DNA of 64,000 nucleotides, from positions 834,001 to 898,000 of the forward strand of contig NZ_JBBKBA010000001.1 in the NCBI RefSeq assembly GCF_038404985.1, given 5' to 3'. This stretch comes from Ferrovibrio sp. MS7. GTDB taxonomy: Bacteria; Pseudomonadota; Alphaproteobacteria; Ferrovibrionales; Ferrovibrionaceae. The notes beneath the pieces are model-generated. The model saw only the letters and a program-made list of their open reading frames with translations, was not told where the DNA came from and searched no databases. Of the stretch, positions 1 through 8,462 are shown piece by piece; the first letter of the stretch is position 1, and each line of letters opens with the position of its first letter. A program made the position numbers and the translations under genes.

Positions 1-684
1 GAGCGCGAATGCTCGTTTCAGCGCCGGCATCAGAAGGTGATCGAAGAGGCGCCGGCGCCGAATCTGCCGCAGGCGCTGCGCCAGGCGATGGCCCAGGCGG
101 CGGTGGATCTGGCCCGCTCGCTCGATTATGTCGGCGCCGGCACCATCGAATTCCTCTACGACGAAACGCGCGAAGGCTTCTACTTCCTGGAGATGAACAC
201 CCGCATCCAGGTGGAGCATCCGGTGACCGAGGAAATCACCGGTCTTGATCTGGTGGCGGCGCAGATCCGCCTGGCGCTGGGCCAGGCGCTGCCGGATTTC
301 GTGCAGGCGGATATCGTGGCGGCGGGTCATGCCATCGAGGCACGGCTCTATGCCGAGCGTCCAGCGAAGAATTTCCTGCCCGCGCCAGGCCTGATCGAGC
401 GGCTGCGGCTGGAGGTGATGCCCGGTATCCGCGTCGAAAGCGGCTATGCGGAAGGCCAGAAAGTGACACCGTTCTACGATCCGATGATCATGAAGATTGT
501 CGCCCATGGCGCCGACCGTGGTGAAGCCCTGGCGCGGCTGGATGCGGCGCTGGCGGCGCTCGATATTGTCGGCATCGAAACCAACCGGGATTTTCTGCGC
601 CGCCTGATCGCGCATCCGGAAGCCGCTGCCGGCCGCGCCTATACCCGTTTCATAGAAGAGCACCTGACCGAACTGGTTGCCTGA
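1..684 (+). CDS. Biotin carboxylase subunit of an acyl-CoA carboxylase (5' end outside window)
   Basis: C-terminal part of an ATP-dependent biotin carboxylase, which carboxylates biotin on a carrier protein using bicarbonate. The frame is open from base 1 and begins inside the ECSFQRRHQK motif followed by EEAPAP, so the GTG at 37 is internal. The signature EMNTRIQVEHPVTEEITG is intact and supplies the catalytic Glu, Asn and Arg. The protein stops soon after the biotin carboxylase C-terminal domain and has no fused biotinyl domain. This agrees with the separate carrier at 10010 and carboxyltransferase at 8463. The stop is followed 11 bp later by the cupin gene, with GAGGAG between, so they are probably co-transcribed. 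An AccC serving fatty-acid synthesis is less likely given the catabolic neighbours. Confidence 0.93.
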   Translation, partial: ERECSFQRRHQKVIEEAPAPNLPQALRQAMAQAAVDLARSLDYVGAGTIEFLYDETREGFYFLEMNTRIQVEHPVTEEITGLDLVAAQIRLALGQALPDFVQADIVAAGHAIEARLYAERPAKNFLPAPGLIERLRLEVMPGIRVESGYAEGQKVTPFYDPMIMKIVAHGADRGEALARLDAALAALDIVGIETNRDFLRRLIAHPEAAAGRAYTRFIEEHLTELVA

Positions 685-695
685 GGAGAACGACC

Positions 696-1097
696 ATGGC
701 CGCTGAAACCCCATTCCTGGCCAATCAAGAGAAGCTGGCGCGGCTGGCCTCGCGCTATGTCACCGTGGCCGACCTGCCGTGGAAGCCGACGCCGACACCC
801 GGCATCGACATGAAGATCCTGCTGCAGGACAAGGATACCGGCCTGCTTACCGCCCTGTTCCGCTGGGAACCGGGCACCTCGCTGGCGCTGCATGAGCATG
901 TCGAGATCGAGCAGACCTATGTGCTGGAAGGCAGCATCGTCGATGACGAGGGCGAGGTGCGGGCCGGTGATTATGTCTGGCGTCCGAAGGGCAACCGCCA
1001 TCTGGCGCGCTCGCCCAATGGCGCGCTGGTGATTTCCTTCTTCCTCAAGCCCAACAAGTTCCTGCTCGGCGATCTCGCCGGCAAGGAACTGGTGTGA
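696..1097 (+). CDS. Small cupin-domain protein (ChrR-like cupin)
   Basis: A 133-residue single-domain cupin. The metal-site pattern is visible as HEHVEIEQTYVLEG (motif 1) and a later GDYVWRPKGNRH (motif 2), as in ChrR-type and acetylacetone-dioxygenase-like cupins. It has no HTH or signal peptide, so it acts in the cytosol. ATG at 696 follows a GAGGAG ribosome site. It sits between the biotin carboxylase and an HMG-CoA-lyase-like gene, which suggests a role in the same acid-degradation pathway, as a metal-dependent enzyme or a binding protein. The exact reaction cannot be told from sequence. Confidence 0.8.
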   Translation: MAAETPFLANQEKLARLASRYVTVADLPWKPTPTPGIDMKILLQDKDTGLLTALFRWEPGTSLALHEHVEIEQTYVLEGSIVDDEGEVRAGDYVWRPKGNRHLARSPNGALVISFFLKPNKFLLGDLAGKELV

Positions 1098-1119
1098 TCC
1101 GTTAGCCGGAGTAGCCGCG

Positions 1120-2070
1120 ATGTCCGATCTGCCGCGTTTTGTCCGTATCCATGAGGAAGGCCCGCGCGAGGGCTTCCAGATCGAGGCCGCCACCATTCCC
1201 ACCGCCGAGAAGGTGGCTTTCATCGAGGCTTTGGCGGAAACCGGCATCAAGCAGATCGACTGCGTTTCCTTCGTCAATCCGCAGCGCGTGCCGGGCATGG
1301 CCGATGCCGAGGACGTGATCCGCTTCATCCGCAAGAAGCCGGGCGTGCGCTATACCGGCTTGTGGCTCAACACCAAGGGTTTGCTGCGCGCGTTGCAGAC
1401 GCCGGTGGATGTGGTTGGCGCCATCCGCGTCACCGCGTCGGAGACTTTCTGCATCAAGAATACCGGTATGGATGTGGCACAGACGCTGGCGGAACAGCGA
1501 CGCTGGATCGCCATTTACAAGGAACACAAGCTGCCGGTGGAGTGGGGTTATGTGATGACCGCCTTCGGCTGCAATTACGAAGGCTTCGTGCCACCGGCCC
1601 GGGTGGTGGAGATGGTTGGCCATGTGCTCGATCTGGCGGCGGAAGCCGATATCAAGCTGCAGGGCGTCTATCTCGCCGACACGGTGGGCTGGGGCACGCC
1701 GCTGGCGATGGAGCGGGTAATCGGCGCGGTGCGCGAACGCTGGCCGGATCTGCCGCTGGCGCTGCATCTGCACGATACGCGCGGCACCGGCCTGAGCAAT
1801 GCCTATGCCGCCCTGCGCCTCGGCGTGGCGCAGTTTGACACCACCTGCGCCGGGCTTGGCGGCTGTCCCTTTGCCGGGCATCAGGGCGCAGCTGGCAATA
1901 TCTGCACCGAGGACATGGTGTTCATGTGCCATGAGATGGGCCTCGATACCGGCATCGATATCGACAAGCTGATCGATTGCGCCCATATGGCGGAACGCAT
2001 CGTCGGCCATCCGCTGCCGGGCAAGGTGATGCGCGGCGGTAGCCTGACGCGCTATCGCAAGTCGGCGTGA
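1120..2070 (+). CDS. Hydroxymethylglutaryl-CoA lyase family protein
   Basis: A 316-residue TIM-barrel aldolase of the HMG-CoA lyase/homocitrate synthase superfamily. It keeps the family signature GLGGCPFAGHQGAAGN with the catalytic Cys. The N-terminal EGPREGFQIE loop and the HLHDTRGTG segment supply divalent-metal ligands. HMG-CoA lyase splits 3-hydroxy-3-methylglutaryl-CoA into acetyl-CoA and acetoacetate, the last step of leucine and of acyclic terpenoid degradation. Its place beside biotin-dependent carboxylase genes fits such a route. The real substrate may be an HMG-CoA analogue. Confidence 0.85.
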   Translation: MSDLPRFVRIHEEGPREGFQIEAATIPTAEKVAFIEALAETGIKQIDCVSFVNPQRVPGMADAEDVIRFIRKKPGVRYTGLWLNTKGLLRALQTPVDVVGAIRVTASETFCIKNTGMDVAQTLAEQRRWIAIYKEHKLPVEWGYVMTAFGCNYEGFVPPARVVEMVGHVLDLAAEADIKLQGVYLADTVGWGTPLAMERVIGAVRERWPDLPLALHLHDTRGTGLSNAYAALRLGVAQFDTTCAGLGGCPFAGHQGAAGNICTEDMVFMCHEMGLDTGIDIDKLIDCAHMAERIVGHPLPGKVMRGGSLTRYRKSA

Positions 2071-2080
2071 GGCCGTGGCG

Positions 2081-3172
2081 ATGACCGGATTGCTGTTCGA
2101 ACCGCTGCTGCTGGGTGCCTGGAGCCTGCCTAACCGCATCGCCATGGCGCCGATGACCCGCTCGCGGGCCGGTGCCGACGATGTGCCGACGGCGCTGAAT
2201 GCCGAATACTATGCGCAGCGCGCCGATGCCGGCCTGATCATCGCCGAAGCGGCGCAGATCACGCCCGAGGCCCAGGGCTATCCGCGCACGCCGGGCATCT
2301 ACAACGATGCCCAGGTGTCTGGTTGGCGCCAGGTGACCGATGCCGTGCATAAAGCGGGCGGCCGCATCGTGCTGCAGCTCTGGCATGTCGGCCGCATCTC
2401 GCATGCCGAGAATCGCCGCACGGCGGAAGCGCCGGTGGCGCCTTCTGCCTTGGCCGCGCAAGGCAAGATTTTCACGCCCCAGGGCGTGCGCGATTTCCAG
2501 CAGCCGCGCGGCCTGCGCACGGAAGAACTGCCGCGCCTCGCCGCCGATTATGCAGCAGCGGCACGCCGCGCGCTCGCCGCCGGCTTCGATGGTGTCGAGA
2601 TTCATGCCGCCAATGGCTATCTGATCGACCAGTTCCTGCATGCCTCATCGAATCAACGCGACGACCGCTATGGCGGCAGTATCGAGAATCGCTGCCGGCT
2701 GCTGTTCGAGATCTGCGAAGCGGTCTGCGCCGCTGTCGGCGCCGACCGGGTGGGCGTGCGGCTTTCGCCCTTCGGCACTTTCAATGATGTGGATGATCCC
2801 GAGCCGGAAGCCCTGTTCGCGGCGGCAATCCAGGGCCTCAACCGCTTCGGGCTGGCCTATCTGCATGTCATCAACCTGGAAGTCACCGGCGACCGCTGGA
2901 GCAAGGCCACCGGCGCCGCCGTGGTGCGTTTCGCGCGCCAGCATTACCAGGGCAAGCTGATGGCTGCCGGCGGCTATAGCCGCGAAAGCGCCGAGGCCGC
3001 CTTGCGCGAGGGCCAGGCCGATATCATCGCCTTCGGCCGTCCGTTCATTGCCAATCCGGACCTGCCCTACCGCCTGCGCCGTGGCCTCGACCTGGCCGAG
3101 CCGCAGCGCGCCACCTTCTACACCGAAGGGCCGCAGGGCTACACCGACTATCCCCGCCTGCAGCCGAATTGA
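2081..3172 (+). CDS. NADH:flavin oxidoreductase, Old Yellow Enzyme family
   Basis: A 363-residue FMN-dependent ene-reductase of the OYE/NemA class, which reduces activated C=C bonds of enones. Family features are LFEPLLLG near the start, MAPMTRSRAG for the FMN site, and HAANGYLIDQFLH followed by the RYGGSIENR region. ATG 2081 is preferred over the in-frame GTG 2075 because GAGG at 2069-2072 sits 8 bp before the ATG but only 2 bp before the GTG. It starts 10 bp after the lyase gene. In this cluster it may reduce an unsaturated intermediate before or after carboxylation. Confidence 0.9.
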   Translation: MTGLLFEPLLLGAWSLPNRIAMAPMTRSRAGADDVPTALNAEYYAQRADAGLIIAEAAQITPEAQGYPRTPGIYNDAQVSGWRQVTDAVHKAGGRIVLQLWHVGRISHAENRRTAEAPVAPSALAAQGKIFTPQGVRDFQQPRGLRTEELPRLAADYAAAARRALAAGFDGVEIHAANGYLIDQFLHASSNQRDDRYGGSIENRCRLLFEICEAVCAAVGADRVGVRLSPFGTFNDVDDPEPEALFAAAIQGLNRFGLAYLHVINLEVTGDRWSKATGAAVVRFARQHYQGKLMAAGGYSRESAEAALREGQADIIAFGRPFIANPDLPYRLRRGLDLAEPQRATFYTEGPQGYTDYPRLQPN

Positions 3173-3182
3173 GGAGAGCAAT

Positions 3183-3773
3183 ATGACCAGTCGCACCAGC
3201 GTCACAGCCAATGAAGCTACTCTGTTGCAGGCCGCGCTCATGCGCGGCGGCAATGCCGCGCTTACCCGATTGTTCGGCATTGCGCTGGGCATCGCCCTGC
3301 TCACCGCCGGCGCGAAGATTTCCGTGCCGTTCTGGCCGGTGCCGATGACGATGCAGACTTTCGCGGTGCTGATCGTTGGTGCCAGCCTGGGCCGCGCTGC
3401 TGGCGCTGCTTCGGTGCTCGGCTATCTCGGCCTCGGCGCCGCCGGCCTGCCGGTCTTCGCCGGTATTGCCGCCGGCCCGGCCTATTTGATGGGGCCGACT
3501 GCCGGCTACCTGCTTGGCTTCGTGGTGGCTGCTGCCTGCATCGGCTGGATTGCTGAACGCAAGGTTGAGCGCCGTATGCTGACATTGACGCTCGGTGGTA
3601 TTGCCGCCATGGCGCTGATCTATGCCTGCGGGGCCGGCTGGCTGGCGCTGCAGATCGGTGCGCAAAAGGCCTGGGCGGTTGGCGTGCTGCCTTTCCTGCT
3701 GGGTGATGCGCTGAAAATCGGCCTCGCGGCGTTGCTGCTCCGTGGTCTGGAGCGCGTTGCGCGCCGCGCCTGA
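3183..3773 (+). CDS. bioY: Biotin transporter BioY (ECF S-component)
   Basis: A 196-residue integral membrane protein with about six hydrophobic helices and the BioY hallmarks FWPVPMTMQTFAVL and GPTAGYLLGF. BioY is the biotin-binding S-component of energy-coupling-factor importers and can work alone at low rate. ATG 3183 follows GAGGAG; the frame is open further upstream, but that part overlaps the oxidoreductase gene. No ECF ATPase or T-component is adjacent. Its place inside a biotin-dependent carboxylase cluster suggests that cofactor supply is co-induced with the enzyme that needs it. Confidence 0.92.
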   Translation: MTSRTSVTANEATLLQAALMRGGNAALTRLFGIALGIALLTAGAKISVPFWPVPMTMQTFAVLIVGASLGRAAGAASVLGYLGLGAAGLPVFAGIAAGPAYLMGPTAGYLLGFVVAAACIGWIAERKVERRMLTLTLGGIAAMALIYACGAGWLALQIGAQKAWAVGVLPFLLGDALKIGLAALLLRGLERVARRA

Positions 3774-3801
3774 GCGGCTGTCGAAACAACAAGAAAACCG
3801 G

Positions 3802-3835
3802 CGCGCGGCGGTGATTTTGCTTGACCCGCCGCGCG
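3802..3835 (+). terminator. GC-rich hairpin after bioY
   Basis: A perfect 10-bp inverted repeat, CGCGCGGCGG at 3802-3811 and CCGCCGCGCG at 3826-3835, with a 14-nt loop. No clear T-run follows, so it is either a Rho-assisted terminator or an mRNA-stabilising hairpin separating the bioY transcript from the transporter operon. Confidence 0.5.
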
Positions 3836-3844
3836 TCTCAAATT

Positions 3845-3871
3845 AAACAAACAGGTGTTAGTTTATATAAT
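3845..3871 (+). promoter_or_regulatory. Promoter with dyad operator before the HAAT transporter operon
   Basis: A 20-bp imperfect palindrome AAACAAAC-AGGT-GTTAGTTT at 3845-3864 (7 of 8 arm positions pair) lies directly before a consensus -10 TATAAT at 3866-3871. It covers the expected -35 region, where only a poor TTAAAC is present. The layout is typical of a repressor site of the TetR type that controls acyl-CoA catabolism. A related AAACAAAC dyad sits upstream of the second binding-protein gene at 12593. No cognate regulator gene lies next to it in the window. Confidence 0.5.
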
Positions 3872-3929
3872 CAGGCTGCGGCCTGTATGAGTCCGGGCGC
3901 AAGCCTGGAATAAACATCGGGAGGAAACG

Positions 3930-5084
3930 ATGAATAAGTTCAAAACCCTGCGTGGTTGTCTGCTGGCCGCCGCCGCTATGCTGCTCGGTGCCAATGGCGC
4001 CATGGCACAGGAAACCATCAAGATCGGCGCGGTCTATGCCACGTCCGGCCCGGCCAGCTTCCTGGGCATTCCGGAAGAGCGCGGCCTGCGCCTGCGCGCC
4101 GAGGAAGTGAACAAGAATGGCGGCATCAATGGCCGCAAGGTCGAAGTCATCGTCTATGACACCGAAGGCAACGGCACCAAGGCGGCGCAGCAGATCCGCC
4201 GCCTGATCGACTCCGACAAGGTGCATATCGTGTTCGGCCCGTCCAGCTCCGGCGAAAGCCTGCTGGTGCTGCCGATCGCCAATGAATCCAAGGTGCCGAT
4301 CATCATGCATGCCGGCACCGAGAAGGTGGTGGTGCCGCCGACGCCTTATGGCTTCAACACCCCGCCGACCGACCGCGTCGTCGCCGCGCATCTGCTCGGC
4401 GTGTTCAAGAAGCGCGGCATCACCAAGCTCGGCCTGCTGACGGCGGCCGATGGTTTCGGCCAGTCCGGCGCCAATGTGGTGAAGGAGCAGGCGGCGGAAT
4501 ACGGCGTCACCGTGGTGCAGCATGAGGAATTCAACCGCCAGGACCCGGATATCACCGCCCAGGTGCTGCGCGTGAAGAATTCCCCGGCCCAGGCGGCGCT
4601 GGTCTGGTCGGCCTTCCCGGCCCCCACCATCATCCTGAAGAATGCCGCTGCCGTCGGCCTGAAGATCCCGATGTATAACAGCTTCGCCGCTGCCAGCCGC
4701 GACCTGCTGGTGCAGGGCGGCAAGGATGCCGAGGGCACCTTTGTGTCGTCGATGCGTCTGCTGGCGCCGGAAACGCTGAAAGACGGCGACCCGGCCAAGG
4801 CGATCGTGCTGAAGATCTACAACGATTATAAGGCGAAGTATAACGAGGCGCCGGCAACCTTCGTAGCGCATAGCTACGACTCGATGCTGATCCTCGAGGA
4901 AGCCGTGAAGAAGATCGACGGCCCGATCACCCGCGACAAGATCCGCGATGCCATGGAAAAGGTGACGGTGACCGGCGGCAACGGCACCTTCAAGCTGTCG
5001 CCGCAGCAGCATGGCCTGAGCGCCGAATCAAACTCGATGGTGCTGCTGGTGGCCAAGAACGGCGAGTGGCTGGTGGACGAATAA
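3930..5084 (+). CDS. HAAT-family ABC transporter solute-binding protein
   Basis: A 384-residue periplasmic binding protein of the branched-chain amino-acid/amide (LivJ/K) class. The first ~26 residues form a Sec signal ending in AMA-QE. Two Venus-flytrap lobes follow, opening with IKIGAVYATSGPASFLGIPE and containing the ligand-pocket stretch FGPSSSGESLLVLPIANE. GGGAGGAAACG precedes ATG 3930. It heads an operon with permeases and ATPases (5122-8430) and carboxylase genes, so the ligand is probably the acid degraded by this cluster rather than an amino acid. It is clearly paralogous to the protein at 12746. Confidence 0.9.
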   Translation: MNKFKTLRGCLLAAAAMLLGANGAMAQETIKIGAVYATSGPASFLGIPEERGLRLRAEEVNKNGGINGRKVEVIVYDTEGNGTKAAQQIRRLIDSDKVHIVFGPSSSGESLLVLPIANESKVPIIMHAGTEKVVVPPTPYGFNTPPTDRVVAAHLLGVFKKRGITKLGLLTAADGFGQSGANVVKEQAAEYGVTVVQHEEFNRQDPDITAQVLRVKNSPAQAALVWSAFPAPTIILKNAAAVGLKIPMYNSFAAASRDLLVQGGKDAEGTFVSSMRLLAPETLKDGDPAKAIVLKIYNDYKAKYNEAPATFVAHSYDSMLILEEAVKKIDGPITRDKIRDAMEKVTVTGGNGTFKLSPQQHGLSAESNSMVLLVAKNGEWLVDE

Positions 5085-5121
5085 GTCACCGCGCATCGTC
5101 ACGGCTTAAGGAACGCGAGCG

Positions 5122-5991
5122 ATGATTTACCAGATCGTGGTATCCGGTCTGACCCTGGGGGCGATCTACGCTTTGATCGCCATCGGCTTCACCATCGTCT
5201 TTTCGACGATGAAGCTGATCAACTTCGCCCATGGCGAATTCGTCATGGCGGGTGGCCTGGTCTACGGCTTCCTTCACTTCGCTGTTGGAATGCCGGTGCT
5301 GGCCGCGGCTGGTCTTTCGCTCGCGCTCTGCTGCCTGTTCGGCTGGCTGGTCTATGTCCTGGGCGTAAAAGGTGTGGATAGTTCCAACCACATCGCCCAG
5401 GTGATGATCACGCTCGGCCTCGGCATCACCGCCAAGGGCATCGCCCAGGTGGTGATCGGCAAGAATACCGTGTTCCCGCCGGCTCTGCCGGGCCTGCCGC
5501 CGCTGGCCATGGGCGGCATCACCATCGCGCCGCAATCGCTGTGGATCGTGATTGCCCTGGTGCTGTTCATGGCGGCGCTCTATCTGGTGCTGAAATACAC
5601 CTGGCTCGGCCTCAGCATGCGTGCCGTGGCGATCAATGGCTATGCCGCGGTGCTGATGGGCATTTCACCCAACCGCACGTCTGCCGCTGCCTTCGTTGTC
5701 GCCGGCCTGCTCGGCGGCGCCGCCGGCATCCTGCTGGCGCCGCTGGCTTCCGCCAGCTACGACAACGGCATCTTCCTCGGCATCAAGGGCTTTGCCGCCG
5801 CCATTCTCGGCGGCATCGGTAATCCTGTTGGCGCTGTGATCGGTGGCCTGGTGCTCGGCCTCGCCGAAGCGGTAGCCGCCGGCTATATCAGCTCGATCTA
5901 CAAGGATGCCATCACGCTGTCGCTGTTGCTGGTGATCCTGCTGCTGCGGCCGCAGGGATTGATCGGCGAAAAGCTGCCGCAGAAACTCTAG
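5122..5991 (+). CDS. livH: HAAT ABC transporter permease, LivH-type
   Basis: A 289-residue inner-membrane permease with about eight hydrophobic helices. LivH hallmarks are LINFAHGEFVMAGG near the N-terminus and AAILGGIGNPVGAVIGG in the cytoplasmic coupling region. It forms the translocation pore with the LivM-type subunit, whose start is 9 bp downstream. The symbol marks family position, not proven branched-chain amino-acid transport. Confidence 0.92.
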   Translation: MIYQIVVSGLTLGAIYALIAIGFTIVFSTMKLINFAHGEFVMAGGLVYGFLHFAVGMPVLAAAGLSLALCCLFGWLVYVLGVKGVDSSNHIAQVMITLGLGITAKGIAQVVIGKNTVFPPALPGLPPLAMGGITIAPQSLWIVIALVLFMAALYLVLKYTWLGLSMRAVAINGYAAVLMGISPNRTSAAAFVVAGLLGGAAGILLAPLASASYDNGIFLGIKGFAAAILGGIGNPVGAVIGGLVLGLAEAVAAGYISSIYKDAITLSLLLVILLLRPQGLIGEKLPQKL

Positions 5992-6000
5992 GGCCGCCCC

Positions 6001-6954
6001 ATGTCTCCCGCGACCGACCGCATCCTCACCATCCTGCTGCTGCTGTTGCTGCCAGTGCTGAGCCTGTCAACCGGCAATACCTTCTACAAGTCGATGCTGG
6101 TTTTCGGCATCATCAATGCCATCGCCGCCATCGGCCTGTGCATGATGCTGGGCTTTGCCGGCCAGATTTCGCTCGGCCAGTCGGCCTTCTTCGGCCTCGG
6201 CGCCTATGGCGCGGCGGTGATCGCCAACCGGACCGGCATCGAGCCGATCCTGGCGATCTTCGCCGGCGCGTTGATCGCCATGGCCGCCGGCTGGCTGATC
6301 AGCCGGCCGCTGTCGCGCCTGCATGATCACTACCTGGCGATGGCGACGCTGGCCTTCGGCATCATTCTCTACATCCTGTTCGCCAATGTCCGTTCGCTCA
6401 CCGGCGGTCTCGATCCGGGCATCAATATCGGTCGCCTGACCCTGTTCGGCCTCGATCTTTCCTCCACCGCCTCGTTCTTCTGGGCCGCCTGGGTGATGCT
6501 GCTGCTCACGGTGTTCATCGCCACCAATGTTTCCTCCAGCAAGCTCGGGCGTTCGCTGCTGGCAATGAAGATGGCGCCGCTCGCCGCCGCCAGCGTCGGC
6601 ATTGACACGCTGCGCGCCAAGGCGTTCGTGTTTGCCATCGGTGCTTTGTTCACTGGCCTGGCCGGCGGGCTCTATGCCTATTACGCCCGTTCCTTCAATG
6701 CCTCCGCCTTCGGCATCGGTTATGCCATCGAATTGCTGATGATGGTGGTGATCGGCTCGCTCAACCGCGTCTCCGGGGCTATCGTCGGCGCCTTCATCAT
6801 CACCGTACTGCCGGTGCTGTTCGACCAGTTCGAGGATTACAAGACGCTGATCTTCGGCATCACCATGGTGCTGATCATGAAATACATGCCGTCCGGCCTG
6901 GTCGATGCGGTATTCTCGCTGTTCGGCCGTCTGCGCCGCCGCGTGGTGAGCTGA
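6001..6954 (+). CDS. livM: HAAT ABC transporter permease, LivM-type
   Basis: A 317-residue multi-helix permease with the LivM signature MLGFAGQISLGQSAFFGLG and a C-terminal coupling-loop region around LNRVSGAIVGAF. It pairs with the LivH-type subunit encoded immediately upstream. The following ATPase starts 4 bp after the stop, which indicates one operon. It is shorter than the LivM of the second transporter in this window (425 residues). Confidence 0.92.
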   Translation: MSPATDRILTILLLLLLPVLSLSTGNTFYKSMLVFGIINAIAAIGLCMMLGFAGQISLGQSAFFGLGAYGAAVIANRTGIEPILAIFAGALIAMAAGWLISRPLSRLHDHYLAMATLAFGIILYILFANVRSLTGGLDPGINIGRLTLFGLDLSSTASFFWAAWVMLLLTVFIATNVSSSKLGRSLLAMKMAPLAAASVGIDTLRAKAFVFAIGALFTGLAGGLYAYYARSFNASAFGIGYAIELLMMVVIGSLNRVSGAIVGAFIITVLPVLFDQFEDYKTLIFGITMVLIMKYMPSGLVDAVFSLFGRLRRRVVS

Positions 6955-6958
6955 CGCC

Positions 6959-7716
6959 ATGCTGCAGACCCGCGATATCACCAAATCCTTCGGCGGCCTG
7001 CGTGCGGTGAATGCCGCCAGCATCGAAGTGCCCGGGGCCGCGATCACCGCCGTGATCGGCCCCAATGGTGCCGGCAAGACCACGCTGATGAATATCATCT
7101 CCGGTTTCGCCGTGCCGGATTCCGGCAGCGTCACGCTCGATGGCAAGGCAGCAACCGGGGCGCGGCCGCACCAGCTCTGCGCCATGGGCCTGGCCCGCAC
7201 CTTCCAGAACCTGCAGATGTTTTCCGACATGAGCGTGCTGGAAGTGGTGACCACGGGCCGCTACCGGCATCAGCGCGCCAGCCTGCTGTCCAACCTGCTG
7301 CATCTGCCGTCCACCCGCGCCGAGGAACGTGCAGGCGTGGAAAAGGCGCGCGACATCCTGCGCTTCCTCGGCATCGAGGAAAGCTACTGGGAGCGCCGCG
7401 CCGGCGACCTGCCCTATGGCGTGCAGCGCCGCACCGAGATTGCCCGCGCGCTCGCCACCGAGCCGAAATACCTGTTGCTGGATGAGCCCGCCGCCGGCCT
7501 CAACAATCAGGAAACCGCCGATCTGGGCCGCGTGCTGCGGCTGATCGCGGATAGCGGCGTGGCGGTGGTGCTGATCGAGCATGACATCGACCTGGTGATG
7601 GATGTGTCGCAGCGCATCTTCGTACTCGACGCCGGCACAGTGATCGCCGATGGCGATCCGGCCGCGATCCGCAGCAACAAAGCGGTGATTGCCGCCTATT
7701 TCGGAGGCGAGGAGTG

Positions 7717-7717
<1 letters not shown>
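6959..7717 (+). CDS. livG: HAAT ABC transporter ATPase, LivG-type
   Basis: A 252-residue cytoplasmic ABC ATPase. Walker A is GPNGAGKTT, the signature position reads LPYGVQRR (a usual LivG-type deviation from LSGGQ), Walker B is LLLDEPAAGL, and the switch His lies in IEHDI. It energises the LivH/LivM pore with its LivF partner. Its TGA overlaps the next ATG by one base (TGATG), so translation is probably coupled. Confidence 0.92.
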
Positions 7718-8430
<713 letters not shown>

Positions 8431-8462
8431 GCCGTCTGGGAAGAGTTTAAGGAGACGCAAGT

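Noticed and set aside
1102-2145. Long minus-strand open frame opposite the HMG-CoA-lyase-like gene
   Set aside because: GC-rich codon bias opens antisense frames. The translation is His/Arg/Ala-rich with no domain, while the plus strand carries clear family motifs. The same applies to the other long antisense frames over well-identified genes, such as 8427-10010, 17056-19185, 37715-39484 and 39594-41633.
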